Source of the DNA: Macrotis lagotis
Taxonomy: Eukaryota > Chordata > Mammalia > Peramelemorphia > Peramelidae
DNA length: 64,000 bases
NCBI RefSeq assembly: GCF_037893015.1
Contig: NC_133663.1
Location: 145,308,577 to 145,372,576, forward strand
Direction: 5' to 3'
Each line of letters begins with the position of its first letter. Positions within the stretch are counted from its first letter, which is position 1. The translations under genes were made by a program, and so were the position numbers. The notes beneath the pieces were generated by a model. That model saw only the letters and a list, made by a program, of their open reading frames with translations. It had not been told where the DNA came from and ran no database searches. Shown piece by piece: positions 46,703-58,080 of this stretch.

Positions 46703-48715
46703 GCAAAAAGAAAAAAGAAAAGAATCTTGAGCTTACAGAATATACAAAGAGGTATGAAGCTACTCCACGGAGTTCAAACAAACTTATATTAAGGGACAAA
46801 GAGCCTACAACCTATAAATGCAAATATTATGACTATGAAACTGCAGAACAAGGACTGCTGAATAAACATTTGCTTGCTGTTCATAGCAAAAATTTTCCTC
46901 ATGTTTGTGTTGAGTGTGGGAAGGGATTCTGTGACCCATCTGAACTTAAGAATAACATGAGGACCCACACATGGTAAAAATCATACCATTGTTACCATTG
47001 TATCTTCTGCTGTACTGATCAGTCCAATCTGAAAACTCACATGAAAGCAAAACACAGTACAGTTTTACCATATAAGTGTGAGCTCTCTCCTCAAACTTTC
47101 TCTGAGGAAACTGAGCTGCAGCAGCACCTGGAGTTATTCCAAGGACATAAAACACAGTGCCCTCATTGTGACCACAAAAGTACCAGTTCAAGTGACCTTA
47201 AGTGCCATATCATTTCTGTCCATAGTAAAGATTTCTCTCACAAATGTGAAGTGTATCGAAGGGCTTTCATTGTCCTTCTGAGCTCAAAAAGCATGGTGAA
47301 ACCCATAAAGAGAAAAAAGTCCACCAGTGTAGACACAGTGACTTTAAAAACATCTGATCCCTTTGTGCTCAGTGGCTATATCCTCTCTGTTCACACCCAA
47401 GACCTTCCTTTCAAATGTAAGAGGTGCAAGGGAGGATTTAGGCAGAAAAAGGAACTTAAGAAGCACATGAAGACCCACAGTGTAAGGAAAGTTTATAAGT
47501 GTCAGTATTATGACTACATTACTACAGATGCCTCTGGCTTTAAGCAAAATGTTATTGCCATACATACAAAAGACTGTGCACATAGACTTCTGCAAAAAGG
47601 GATTCCATAGATCATCAGAGAAAACCAACATAAAAAACCACCAAAAATCCACAAAGAGACCACTATGTAAAATAATATATAGAAAATACAAAAAAGAATT
47701 TAAGAATTTAGAGATAGGGATATATGTTAGTTGAAGAAAAAAGAAAATCTCATGAACTGTATTTCCTGGTTTCAAAGTTGGATATAATAAATCATAACCT
47801 TACATTCTTTATATTGAAAGCCTTAAAAAAAGTATTAGGGGGACGGTGATCTGATTACCCTGAGCGTTACTCATCACAGCTTGAGTACCTTAGATGGTGC
47901 TTGGGGAGCTCCACAAAATGGTCACATAAAGACTTTTGAATGTTTATGTCATAGTATTATATGCATTGTTAGGCAGGAGGGGAGCAGAGAGAGAAGTGAG
48001 CATGTCTTTTGGTTCATGAAAAACATCATTCATCTGGATGATGCTGGGCTGGGGAGGGGGTGGGTAACCCTTGTAGAGAACAACCAAGCTTCACTCCTTA
48101 TGCAATTTGGGGGTTGAGAAGATGGAGGTAGGGAAGATGGCAGCTGGTGACTTTGTCACTGGACTTTTCTAGCATATCTGGAGTGGGAAGTTTCTAGAAA
48201 GGGTTGAAGTTTAGTTTGTTCAATTTTAAAAACCTTTCATTCAGAAACTTTTTACGTTAATTGATTAATTAATTATAAAAACTGAGTTTCAGAGTTGCTA
48301 AACTATTTTGTTATTAGATAGGTTGTTTAAAGCTAGAGTTAAGAGGTCAGGGGCAATATTTCATTGCTGAAGGTTAGGGGGTGTGGGGGTGTGTATATAA
48401 GTTCCCTTTTGGCTGATGGTACAGTTAAATGTTTGGGATTGCAAAGTTTGCAAAAGTATCCTTGCATCTCCTGGGAGTTTGAAGAAAATGGATGCACCAG
48501 GTATTGCAATTCTGCACTATTTTTCCTTAATGCTTAAGGAACTTCTTTAAAAAATGGTTCAAAGAACTCAACTTTTTCTTACCTGACAGTAAATATTAAG
48601 AGGTTTATTCTAGTCCTACTTGACTAACATAAATTAGTTTGCAATTCTATGCCATTGTTGAAAATAACAATTTTTATAATGTAAGCATGTATTTTCCTTC
48701 TGAGGCAGTATTTAT

Positions 48716-48880
48716 TTATTTGTTTGTTTGCTCATTTATTTTTTGCAAGACAAATGGGGTTAAGTGGCTTGTCCAAGGCCACACAGCTAGGTAATTATTA
48801 AGTGTCTGAGGCCAGATTTGAACTCTGGTACTCCTGACTCCAGGGCCAGTGCTCTATCCACTGTGCCACCTAGCTGCTCT
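48716..48880 (-). mobile_element. CORE-SINE in the ZNF711 retrocopy 3'UTR
   Basis: Reverse copy with T-rich head and CCACCTAGCTGCTCT end. It has a perfect 15-bp duplication TGAGGCAGTATTTAT at 48701-48715 and 48881-48895. Confidence 0.96.
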
Positions 48881-49431
48881 TGAGGCAGTATTTATGCAGT
48901 ATTTAACCTGAATAATTTGCTGCCATTAGAATAAATTCCAAGCTGGATTTTCAGTTTACAATGTATATATTAAAAAACATATTGCATCCTTTTCAATGAT
49001 GTTTTGTGTTAATTAGTGTGCTGAAAATACAATGGCAATTAACAGAACAAGCCGAGGCTAGGGCTATTTAATGAAAAACTTATTCAGAAATGGTTATTCA
49101 TAAAATGCATTCGTTTTACTTTTTTCTAAGTTGTTTTATGTTTTCACACAGCTGTTGTGCACATGATAAAAAAAATTGAAAATTCTATTTCATTCTATAG
49201 CATGGTTTTGTAATTCAGGCAACCTTCATCCTTTTGGTTTTGTACCAGATGAGAATCAGTTCTCTGAGAACAAATTTTTTATCTTTTTGAAACCTCAAGG
49301 TTAAATTTGGAATTTGAAACAAATAACAAAAAAAAGCTTTTATGTGTCTGTAAATGCTACACACACTATAACATAAAATTGTTGCTGTTATGAGGTACTA
49401 TTATTTCTAAATGTTATTGTAATGAGTATAC

Positions 49432-49460
49432 AATAAAAAAGTATCTCTTGCAAAAAAAAA
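49432..49460 (+). other. Polyadenylation signal and poly(A) of the ZNF711 retrocopy
   Basis: AATAAA at 49432-49437, then 14 bases to a run of nine A (49452-49460), the spacing expected of a copied mRNA 3' end. Confidence 0.75.
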
Positions 49461-50955
49461 GCAATGGAGAAGAGAATCCCACATTTACTTTATTTGTATA
49501 TGTAGAATGCAAGAACCTTAAAGGATAGATAAAGAGATAGATATAAATATAGTCATAAAAGTAATATTATGAATGATGATAATAATAATAATAATAATAA
49601 TAGCATGTGCTTCACAGAATTTTTGCAAGCATAAAAAAGATAATACTACCAAACATTTTGCAAACCCCAATGCACTAGATAGATGATGGCTTTTATTAAT
49701 TAGATATAATGGAAATGTACTATTGATTCTGGTAATGAGATCTTTCCCATTAGGAAAAGGATCTCAATTCCAACTAAATGCTTTCATTTTTTCAGAATCT
49801 AAGTACAAGAGCATGATTATTTTTCTTGTTTATGACGACACTGTATAAATGAACACTCCTGGAAATTAAAAAAAATAAAACCAAAACTGTAGCATTTATG
49901 AGCTAATTAACATTAGGAATGTACTTAAAAATAAACCACTTCAACTATTATTCATTTGTGAAGACAACTGTGAATAGGTAGGTGTATCTACTAATGCAAT
50001 GTCTAATTAGCATTAAGAGAACATAATGTTCTACCAATCAAGCTGAGATGATTTCTCGAAATTATTCATTCAATCAATACCAACTAAAATATTACTAAAT
50101 AAGTATAATCAACAGTGAATTTCAAATTGTCCATTTTACCAGGTTGATTTATTTTTTAAGGAAGCATCTGATGAAATTTTTAGTTTATTTATTATATTTG
50201 TGTGTTAATATCTCATTTTGAAATATCAATAAGGCAAATTCTCCAGATGGCTTTTGATTTTGTTAAACTTCACTTTAACTGAGTAAGAACTTTTATGGAG
50301 GCTTATTTTTCAGTTATATTAACAGCCATTTCAATATTTAGATTGTTCCAAAAAATCATGCTTTTGTTTAATCTAAAAGTTCTGTATTAGAAGCATGATA
50401 TAGATGTTATAAAATAGTTGAACATATGATTTCTAAGCATTAGAGGGGTAGTGAAGTATGTCAAAATGTACTTTGCACTTGAGATTTTGAGGACCAGTGG
50501 TGATCTCCTAGTTTCAACACTTACTGCATATGAAGATAAATAATATAAGCTCGTTGTGTTTCATATTTTCATCTGTTCATACAAAGAGCTATTGAAGTAC
50601 TACATGTGATGTCATAGGACTTTGATTAAAAATTTTTCCTGCTTATCTTACTACTATGAACCTTGCATAGTTTCTTGCTTATCAAACTTTTATGACAATT
50701 TAGGATATATCTTGATGCACTGAAAACTGTTTATATAAAAATCTGGTTTCCTGATAGTATATTCAATATTGATATTTTATCCAACAATGATATGTATCCA
50801 ATCCAGTAGCAATATTAATCAACATTCTTTAGCTTAGAAAATTTATCCTTCCTTTTGTAATCTGTTTCCATCCACTTCTCAACTGCTCCTGGGGACTGAC
50901 AGTATCAATTATGAATTTTGTGTAGATACTCACTGGTTATTGCCCACTTCCTCTC
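49461..50955. other. AT-rich single-copy stretch
   Basis: No gene or transposon recognised. An (ATA)n run lies at 49576-49602. Several TAATTA-type motifs (about 49900-50090) are unremarkable in such AT-rich DNA. Confidence 0.4.
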
Positions 50956-50959
50956 TTGA

Positions 50960-51206
50960 TGTTCTTGACCTTTGTTTATTCTAACTGAATTATGTTATTA
51001 TTTCCTCTAGCTCTATAAATTTTTGTGGGTAGTTTGTTTGTCATGGCACTGAATAAGTAGATTAATTTAGAAAGAATTGCTATTTTTTTATTTTATGGAT
51101 TAAATTGATATTTTTTTTTCCTTTTAACCAGATCTGACTTTATTTATGTGGAAAATGTTGTGCAATTGTGTTAATATAATTCCTGAGTTTTTCTTGAAAG
51201 TTAGAA
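50960..51206 (-). mobile_element. L1 ORF2 fragment, minus strand (left part of a split element)
   Basis: Landmarks TCATGGCACTGAATAAGTAG and CAGATCTGACTTTATTTATGTG match the ORF2 region after the RT (compare 35390-35520). It ends at the target-site duplication of the following insertion. Confidence 0.72.
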
Positions 51207-51731
51207 CTGGTACATGAATACTATGGAATGATATTGCTCTATAAGAAACAATAAATGGTTGGACTCTAGGGAAGTATGGAATGACTTAAAGGATATGATG
51301 CTGAGTGAAGGGAGTAGAACCAAGAGAACAATGCACAAATCAACAACAAATTTATGAGATGAACTATGTTGATGGAAGCAGTTCCTCTTGTCAGTTCAGA
51401 GAGCTAGGACAACTGTATTTGAGTGCTTATGAACTATATTATCCCCAAGCAGAGGAAGAAAAACAAAACAAAACACACAGAAAAAACCCTTCCAAATCTG
51501 ATGAACACTTTATAGAAATTATCTCTTAAATAACTCTTTCCTTTGGGCCTAATTCCTCATGCCAAAAATTATTAATGTGTAAACATATTTAGCAAAATAT
51601 ATATGTGAAATGTTAACCTGACTGCTTCCTGCTGAGGGGAGGGGGGTGGGAAAGGAAGGTGGAGGGAAATTTTTTAACTTGGAAGTATGCATGTACATAT
51701 GGATGAAAAAAATAAATGAATTAATAAAAAG
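51207..51731 (+). mobile_element. 5'-truncated L1 3' end inserted in an older L1
   Basis: ATGAATACTATGGAATGATATTG, GATGCTGAGTGAAGGGAGTAG, then a 3'UTR with CCTGACTGCTTCCTGCTGAGG and an AATAAATGAATTAATAAAAAG tail. The flanking 11-bp duplication GAAAGTTAGAA is perfect (51196-51206 and 51732-51742). Confidence 0.9.
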
Positions 51732-51742
51732 GAAAGTTAGAA

Positions 51743-54115
51743 TACCAAATATTTTATAAATATTTTGCATCAAAATTCATTGGGAAATTTTGTCTAAAAT
51801 TTTCTTTCTTGGTCTATTTTTTCAGTTTATATAAAAATGGAATTAATTGTTCTTTAAATGTTTGGCAGAATTCGTTTGTAAATTCTACTGGTCCTGGTGG
51901 CTTTTTCTTAAGAAGCTAATTATTGGCATCTTCAATTTATTTCTAAAATGGAGTTAAAGCATTTTATTTTCTCTTCTGTTGATCTGGGCAGTTTATATTT
52001 TTGTAAATATCCATTCAATTCACTTACATGGATGTATTGGCATGCAGTTGTATAATATGGCCCCAAACTATTGACTCCATTTTCTCTTTATTGGAGGTGA
52101 GATCACCATTTTCATTTTTGATACTAGTGATAATTTTTTAAATGAAATTAAAAAGATTCATCAATTTTATTTTCTTTGTAAAACCAACTCAGTTTATTTG
52201 TTCTAGAGTTTTTAACTTTTAATTTGATCAATCTCTTGCTTGATTTTCAGAATTTTTAATTTGGCATTTAATTGGGGATTTGTTATTGGTTCTTTTTCTA
52301 GATTGTTTTAGTTGCATGCCCAGTTCATTGATATCCTCTTCCTCTATTATATTCATGTAGATATTTAATGATATAAAATTTCCCCTTAGTACTACTTTGG
52401 CATGTTGTCTCATTACTGTCATTCTCTTGGATGAAATCATTGATTGTTTCTATGATTTGCTATTTAACCAAATCATTCTTTTGGATTGGGATATTTAGTT
52501 CCTAATTGATATTTAGTCCATCTTTCCATAGTCCTTTGTTATATATAACTTTTATTGCACTGTGTTCTGAAAAATATATATTTAAAATTTTTTTATATTC
52601 TATTTGATTGATGGGTTTTTATGCCCTAATACATTTCCAATTGCTATGTAGAAACCATACACCACTGAGGAAAATGTATATTCCTTTTTTTCTCCCCTTT
52701 CAATTTTCTCCAGCAGTCTAAAATTGTATTCACCTCCAAATCTTCTTTTATGTGTGTGTATGTGTTTTGTTTTATTTAATTCTGAGAGGGGTAAGTTGAG
52801 GTCCACTTTTTATATTGTTTTATTTTCTCTTTTTGTAACTCATTTAATTTCTCCATTAAGAATTTGGATGCTGTGGCAGCTAGGTGGCGTAGTGGATAGA
52901 GCACTAGTTGTGGAGTCAGGTGAACCTGAGTTCAAATCCGGCCTCAGACACTTAATAATTACCTAGCTGTGTGGCCTTGGGTAAGTCACTTAACACCATT
53001 TGCCTTGCAAAATCCTAAAAAAAAATTTGGATGCTATGTCATTTGATTCATATGTATTTAGTATAGATATCACTTCATTGTCTTTGGGAAGTGTAGTTTC
53101 CTTTCTTCACTCTTTAATTAGACCTAATTTTTTTTGCTTTCACTTTGTCTCAGATAAGAATTACTACACCATTTCCTTTTTTTAACTTTAGTTGAAGAAT
53201 TAATACTCTTCTAGATTGTTATCTTTACTTGGTGTATCTATGCAGCATTCTGTTGCAATGTGTTTCTTATAAACAACTTATGGGAGGATCCTGGTTTTTT
53301 ATCCTATCTGTTATCGATTTCTGTTTTATGAGAATATTAGTTCCATCCATATACACAACTGTGATTACTGTGTATGTCTTGCCATTCTATTTTTCCCTCT
53401 ATTTATGTGTTTCTCTTTTACCTTAGACCGTCTATAACAGGGCTTTGCTTCTAAGCACCACCTCCTTCAATATGTACTCCCTTGTATTACATCTTTTTCT
53501 TTCCCTTTTGCCTTCTTTTCCCCCCTGTAGAATAAGATCAATTTTCAAACCCTTCAGACTTTGATTTTATTTTCTCTTTGAGCCACATCAAATGATGCAG
53601 CATTCAGACAATATTCACCACTACTTTCTCTTTCTCTACTGTAAAAGGTCCTCTGCAACTCTTTATGTAATTTAAAGTACCTCTTCTGATCCTCTTCTAC
53701 AGTACAATATTTTTATGCCTTGATTTTTTATATCAACACTTAAATTTAATATTAATGCATATCAATTGTCTATGTATACCCCTTGTAACTTCCCTTATAG
53801 AGATATGTTTCAAGAGTTTAAAATGTTATATTCTTATTCAGTTAAAATAGCTGAATCTTTTTGAATCGCATGTTTCATAACTTCCTGTATACTTGTTTAT
53901 GTTTTTCTTACATTTTGTATTGGAAAGCTGGATTTTCTGTTCAGCTCCTATCTTTTCATCAGGAAAGTCTGAAATTGCCTTTTCATTGAATGCCCATCTT
54001 TTTCCTGAAAGATTATTCTCAGTTTTTTTGGGGGGTAGCAAAATTTTCATCAAAATTCAAGCTCCCTTCCCTTGTTGAATATCGTATTTCAGGCCCTCCA
54101 GTCCTTTAATAATGA
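51743..54115 (-). mobile_element. L1 ORF2 N-terminal half and part of ORF1, minus strand
   Basis: Going up in coordinate it passes from the RT start (TTGCATCAAAATTCATTGGG, 51767) through the linker (52200-52450) and endonuclease (about 52500-53400). It then passes the inter-ORF pyrimidine-rich part (53420-53760) to sequence resembling the ORF1 C-terminal side (53780-54110, with RWAFNEK in the 53838-54053 frame). A SINE sits at 52873-53023. About 0.7 kb expected between this part and 50960-51206 is missing. Confidence 0.7.
52873..53023 (+). mobile_element. CORE-SINE in L1
   Basis: GTGGCAGCTAGGTGGCGTAG to CCTAAAAAAA. Flanked by the 12-bp duplication AATTTGGATGCT (52861-52872 and 53024-53035). 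Confidence 0.96.
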
Positions 54116-54218
54116 AACTGATATAATATCTTTTTATTGGTTGTATTTATTTTGAGTTTTACAATTTTTTCCACAATCTTGCTTCCCTCCCGCCATCTGC
54201 CAAAGGCAGTTTGTTAGT

Positions 54219-54367
54219 ATTTTTTTTTAGGTTTTTGGAAGTCTTAAAGGGTTAAGTGGCTTGCCCAAGGCCACACAGCTACATAATTATTAAGTGTCTG
54301 AGACTGAATTTGAACCCAGGTACTCCTGACTCCATGGTGCTTTATCCACTCCACCACCTAGCCACCC
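54219..54367 (-). mobile_element. CORE-SINE, minus strand (first of a pair)
   Basis: Reverse copy ending CCACCACCTAGCCACCCCC. Together with the next SINE it is enclosed by a single 12-bp duplication CAGTTTGTTAGT (54207-54218 and 54543-54554). Confidence 0.92.
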
Positions 54368-54542
54368 CCAATTTTTTTTTGTTTTTTTGTTTTTACGGGT
54401 TTTTTTGCAAGGCAATGGGGTTAAGTGGCTTGCCCAAGGCCACACAGCTAGGTAATTATTAAGTGTCTGAGGCCGGATTTGAACTCAGGTACTCCTGACT
54501 CCAGGGCCAATGCTCTATCCACTGTACCACCTAGCTTCCCTC
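54368..54542 (-). mobile_element. CORE-SINE, minus strand (second of a pair)
   Basis: Reverse copy with a long T/G-rich head (TTTTTTTTGTTTTTTTG) and CTGTACCACCTAGCTTCCCT end. It is adjacent to the previous copy with no duplication between them. Confidence 0.92.
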
Positions 54543-56285
54543 CAGTTTGTTAGTCTTTATGTTGTTTCCATATTATGCAATTATCTAAGTTGAATGTGAT
54601 AAGAAAGAAATCATATCCTTAAGGAAGAAGCAAATAGTATGAGATGTAGCATAATTACATAATAAGATAACATTTTTTTTTAAATTCAAGGTAATTGTCC
54701 TTAGTCTTTGTTCAAACTCCACAATTCTTTCTCAGGATACAAATGGCATTCTTCATTGCAGATATCCCAAAATTGTGACTGATTATTGCCCTGTTGGTAT
54801 GAACAAATACCATTAAGTTGATTATCACTCCCATGTTGCTTTTGATTCTGCTCATCTTGCTCAGCATTAGTTCATGAAAATCATTCGAGGCTTCCCTGAA
54901 TTCCCATCCCTCCTGGTTTCTAATAGAATAATAGTGTTCCATCACACACACACATATACCACAGTTTGTTTAGCCATTGCCCAATTGATGGAAATACTTT
55001 GTTTTCCATTTTTTGCCACCACAAAAAGAGCTGCTATGAACATTTTGTAGAGGTGATGCTTTCACCCTTTTTTCATATTCTTTTCAGGATATAGACCCAG
55101 TAGTGCTTTTGCTGGAATAAAGGGTATACACATTTTTGTTACCTCTTGGGCATAATGCCAAATTGCTCTCCAGAAAGATCGGATGATTCACAGCTCCACC
55201 AACAATGTATTAGTATCCCAGATTTTCCACATCCCTTCCAAAATTGCCCATTATCCTTTCTCATCATATTGACCAGTCTGAGAGGTGTGAGGTGGTATCT
55301 GAAGGATGTTTTAATTTGCATTTTTCTAATAATTAGTTATTTAGAGCAAATTTTCATATTTCTATGAATCACTTTGATTTACTCAGCTGTAAATTTTTGT
55401 AACCTTGCTTGGATCATTTGTAAGTTGTGGGATGGATTGTCTTTTTTTTAATTTAACTCAGCTCTCTATATATTTTAGAGATGAACCCTTTGTCAGAAAC
55501 ACTGGTCATAAAAATTGTTTCTCAATTTAACATATTTCTTTTGATCTTGTTTATTGTGGTTTCTCTTTGCAAATGCTTTTTAATGTAATGTAATCAAAAT
55601 GATCTAGTTTATTTTTAATGGTATTCTACATTTCTTCCTTGCTCATAAACAGCTTCCCTTTCAATAGATCTGATAGGTAAACGAATCATTGTTTTCCAAG
55701 TTTGCTTATAATATTGCTGTCTTATGTCTAGATCCTGTATCCCTTTTGATCTTATCATGGTTTAGGCTGTGAGGTATTGGTCTAATCCAAGTTTCCTCCA
55801 TATTAACTTCCAATTTTCCCAACAGTTTTTATCAAAAAGAGAATTTTCATCCCAATAGCTGGACTCTTTGGCTTTATCAAGCAGCAGATTACCATGATCA
55901 ATTCCTGCTATTGTACCTAGTTTATTCCACTGATCCACTACTCTGTTACTTGGGCAATACCAGATAGTTTTGATGACTGATGCTTTATAATATAATTTTA
56001 GATACATTGTGTCTAAGCCACCTTCTTTTGCATTTTTTTCATTAAATCCCTGGAGATTCCTGACTTTTTTTCTCCAAATTAATTCATTAACAATCTTTTC
56101 TAACTCATTAAAGTAATTTGTTGGAATTTTGATTGGTAGGGCATTAAACAAGAAGCTTAATATTGGTAGAATAGTCATTTTTATTATATGTACTTGGCCT
56201 ATCCATGAGCAGTTGATATATGCCCAGTTATTTAAGTCTGATTTTATTTGTGTGAGAAGTACTTTGTAATTGTTTTCAAAAAGTT

Positions 56286-56447
56286 TCTGGAGGCATCTAG
56301 GTGGCACAGTGGATAGAGAACTGGTCCTGGAGTCAGGAGTACCTGAGTTCAAATCCGGCCTCAGACACTTAATAATTACCTAGTTGTGTGGCCTTGGGCA
56401 AATCACTTAACCCTGTTTGTCTTGCCAAAAGGCCTAAAAAAATTTTT
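56286..56447 (+). mobile_element. CORE-SINE in L1 ORF2
   Basis: GAGGCATCTAGGTGGCACAG, GAGTTCAAATCCGGCCTCAG, TAATTACCTAGTTGTG, A-tail. It lies opposite in orientation to the host L1. No clean duplication. Confidence 0.93.
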
Positions 56448-58080
56448 AGGAGTCTGCCTTGACAAGTGGACTCTCAGGTAATTTTTATTGTCAGAGGTTA
56501 CTTTGAATGGGATTTCTCTTTCTAGGTCTTACTGCTGCATGTTTCTAGTCACACAAAGAAATATCGAGTATTTATGAGAATTTATTTTATATCCTCTGAC
56601 TTTGTTAAAGTTGTTAATTATCTCTAGTAGTATTTTAGATGATTTTGGGGGATTTTCTAGGTATACCATCATGTCATTTGCAAGGAGTGTCTCTTCCTTC
56701 CCTATTCTAATTGTTTTGATTTCTTTTTCTTCTCTTATTGCTGAAGCAAACAATTCTAATGCAATGTTGAATAGCAGTGGTGATAGTGGACAACCTTGTT
56801 TCACCCCTGATCTTACTGGGAATGCCTCTAACTTATCCCCATTGCATATGATGTTTGTTGATGGTTTCAGATTGATACTGTTTATTATACTAAGGAACAA
56901 TCTATTTATTCCTACACTCTCTAGTATTTTTAATAGGAATAGGTGCTATGTTTTGTCAAAAGCTTTTTCAGCATATATTGATATAATATATGATTTCTGA
57001 TAGGTGTTTTATTAATATAATTAATTATACTAACAGTTTCCCTAATATTGAACCATGCATAGCTTGAATAAATCCTAATTGGTCATAATGCATTATCTTA
57101 GTGACAACATGTAGTTGTTTAGCTAAGATTTTATTTAAGATTTTTGCATCTATATTCATGAGGGAGATACTTCTATAATTTTCTTTCTCAGTTGTAACTC
57201 TTCCTGGTTTAGATATCAGCACCATATTGGTGTTATAGAGTTAGGAAGAGTTCTGTCTTCACCTGTATTTCCAAAGAGTTTATATGGAATTGGAACTAGT
57301 TGTTCCTTAAATATTTGATAGAATTCATTTGCGAATCTATATTTTTTCTTAGGGAGTTCAATAATGGCTTGTTGAATTTCTTTTTATAAGACAGGGTATT
57401 TGGGTATTCAATTTCCTCTCCATTTAACCTGGACAACTTATTTTTGGTAAATATTCATCCATTTTATTTAGATTATCAGATTAATGGTATCGAGTTGGAT
57501 GAAATAATTATGATTTTTTACTTTAATTTCCTCCTTATTGTGGGTGAGTTAACCTTTTTCAATAATGATACTAGCAAGTTGGTTTCCTGCTTTCTTTTTT
57601 TTAATCAAATTGATCAATTTTATTGTTTTTTTAAAAATAAAACCAGCTCTCCTGGTAGGAGAATTTTGCTGTCTTCCTGTAACTCCTTCAATTTCTCCTC
57701 TATAGCATCCAAAGATGCTATACCATTGGGTGCATGCATATTTAGTATTGTAATTATGTGATTTTCTATGGTGCCTTTTAGGAGGCTATAGTTTCCTTCC
57801 TTATCTCTATTAATGCTATCTTTTATTGCAACTGCATTGTCTGAGATAAGGATTGCTACCCCAGCTTTTTTCACTTCATCTGAAGCAAAATATATTTTGT
57901 TCCAACCTTTTACCTTTACTCTATATGTATCTCTATGGTTCAAATGGGTTTCTTGTAAGCAGCATGTTGTAGGATTCTGGGTCTTAATCCACTCTGCTGT
58001 TTGCTTACATTTTAAGAGAGAGTTCATCCCATTCACATTAAAGTTTATGATTACTAATTCTTTATTGCCCTCCATGCTAT

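Larger units (their letters stand above)
45056..49460 (+). pseudogene. ZNF711: Processed pseudogene of the zinc-finger gene ZNF711
   Basis: ZNF711 is a ZFX-family nuclear transcription factor with an acidic N-terminal region and C-terminal C2H2 fingers; this copy is dead. The start codon position reads ATA (45141-45143), followed by [12 protein letters not shown]. Then, in shifting frames: [93 protein letters not shown] and [10 protein letters not shown]. Finger segments follow, including [47 protein letters not shown] and TTDASGF, to a stop at 47668-47670. The N-terminal text and [16 protein letters not shown] fit ZNF711, not ZFX/ZFY. Introns are absent. Decay includes stops at 45397-45399 and 46975-46977, frame breaks near 45200, 45730, 45890, 46115 and 47580, and lost zinc ligands (YPF, KRY, KYY, KNNM). 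A 3'UTR runs to AATAAA (49432-49437) and a short poly(A) (49452-49460). SINEs interrupt it at 46547 and 48716. The 5' limit is uncertain. Confidence 0.9.
54120..58080 (-). mobile_element. L1 3'UTR and ORF2 of a near-full-length dead element, minus strand
   Basis: ORF2 (endonuclease plus reverse transcriptase) is read from an ATG at 58075. Endonuclease segment 57620-58075: IINFNVNGMNS, CCLQETHLNHRDTY, AILISDN, then a break. RT segments: 57025-57225 ([18 protein letters not shown]) and 56529-56900 (QGCPLSPLLFNIALEL). The catalytic F/YADD motif there reads LANDMM, so an aspartate is lost. The C-terminal part is at 55762-56352 (WIGQVHIIKMTILPILSF, DENSLFDKNCWENWK). 3' sequence ends near 54120 (TTTATTGGTTGTATTTATTTTG). 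Three SINEs interrupt it. Each open piece is only 66-196 codons, against well over 1,000 for a complete ORF2. Confidence 0.9.

Noticed and set aside
45056-47670. ZFX or ZFY as the parent of the zinc-finger pseudogene
   Set aside because: The finger region alone is ambiguous, but the N-terminal segments ([25 protein letters not shown]) and [16 protein letters not shown] fit ZNF711 as I remember it and not ZFX/ZFY.
57444-57761. 105-codon plus-strand frame and similar hydrophobic plus frames at 56602, 57813 and 61397
   Set aside because: They are antisense shadows of minus-strand L1 ORFs.
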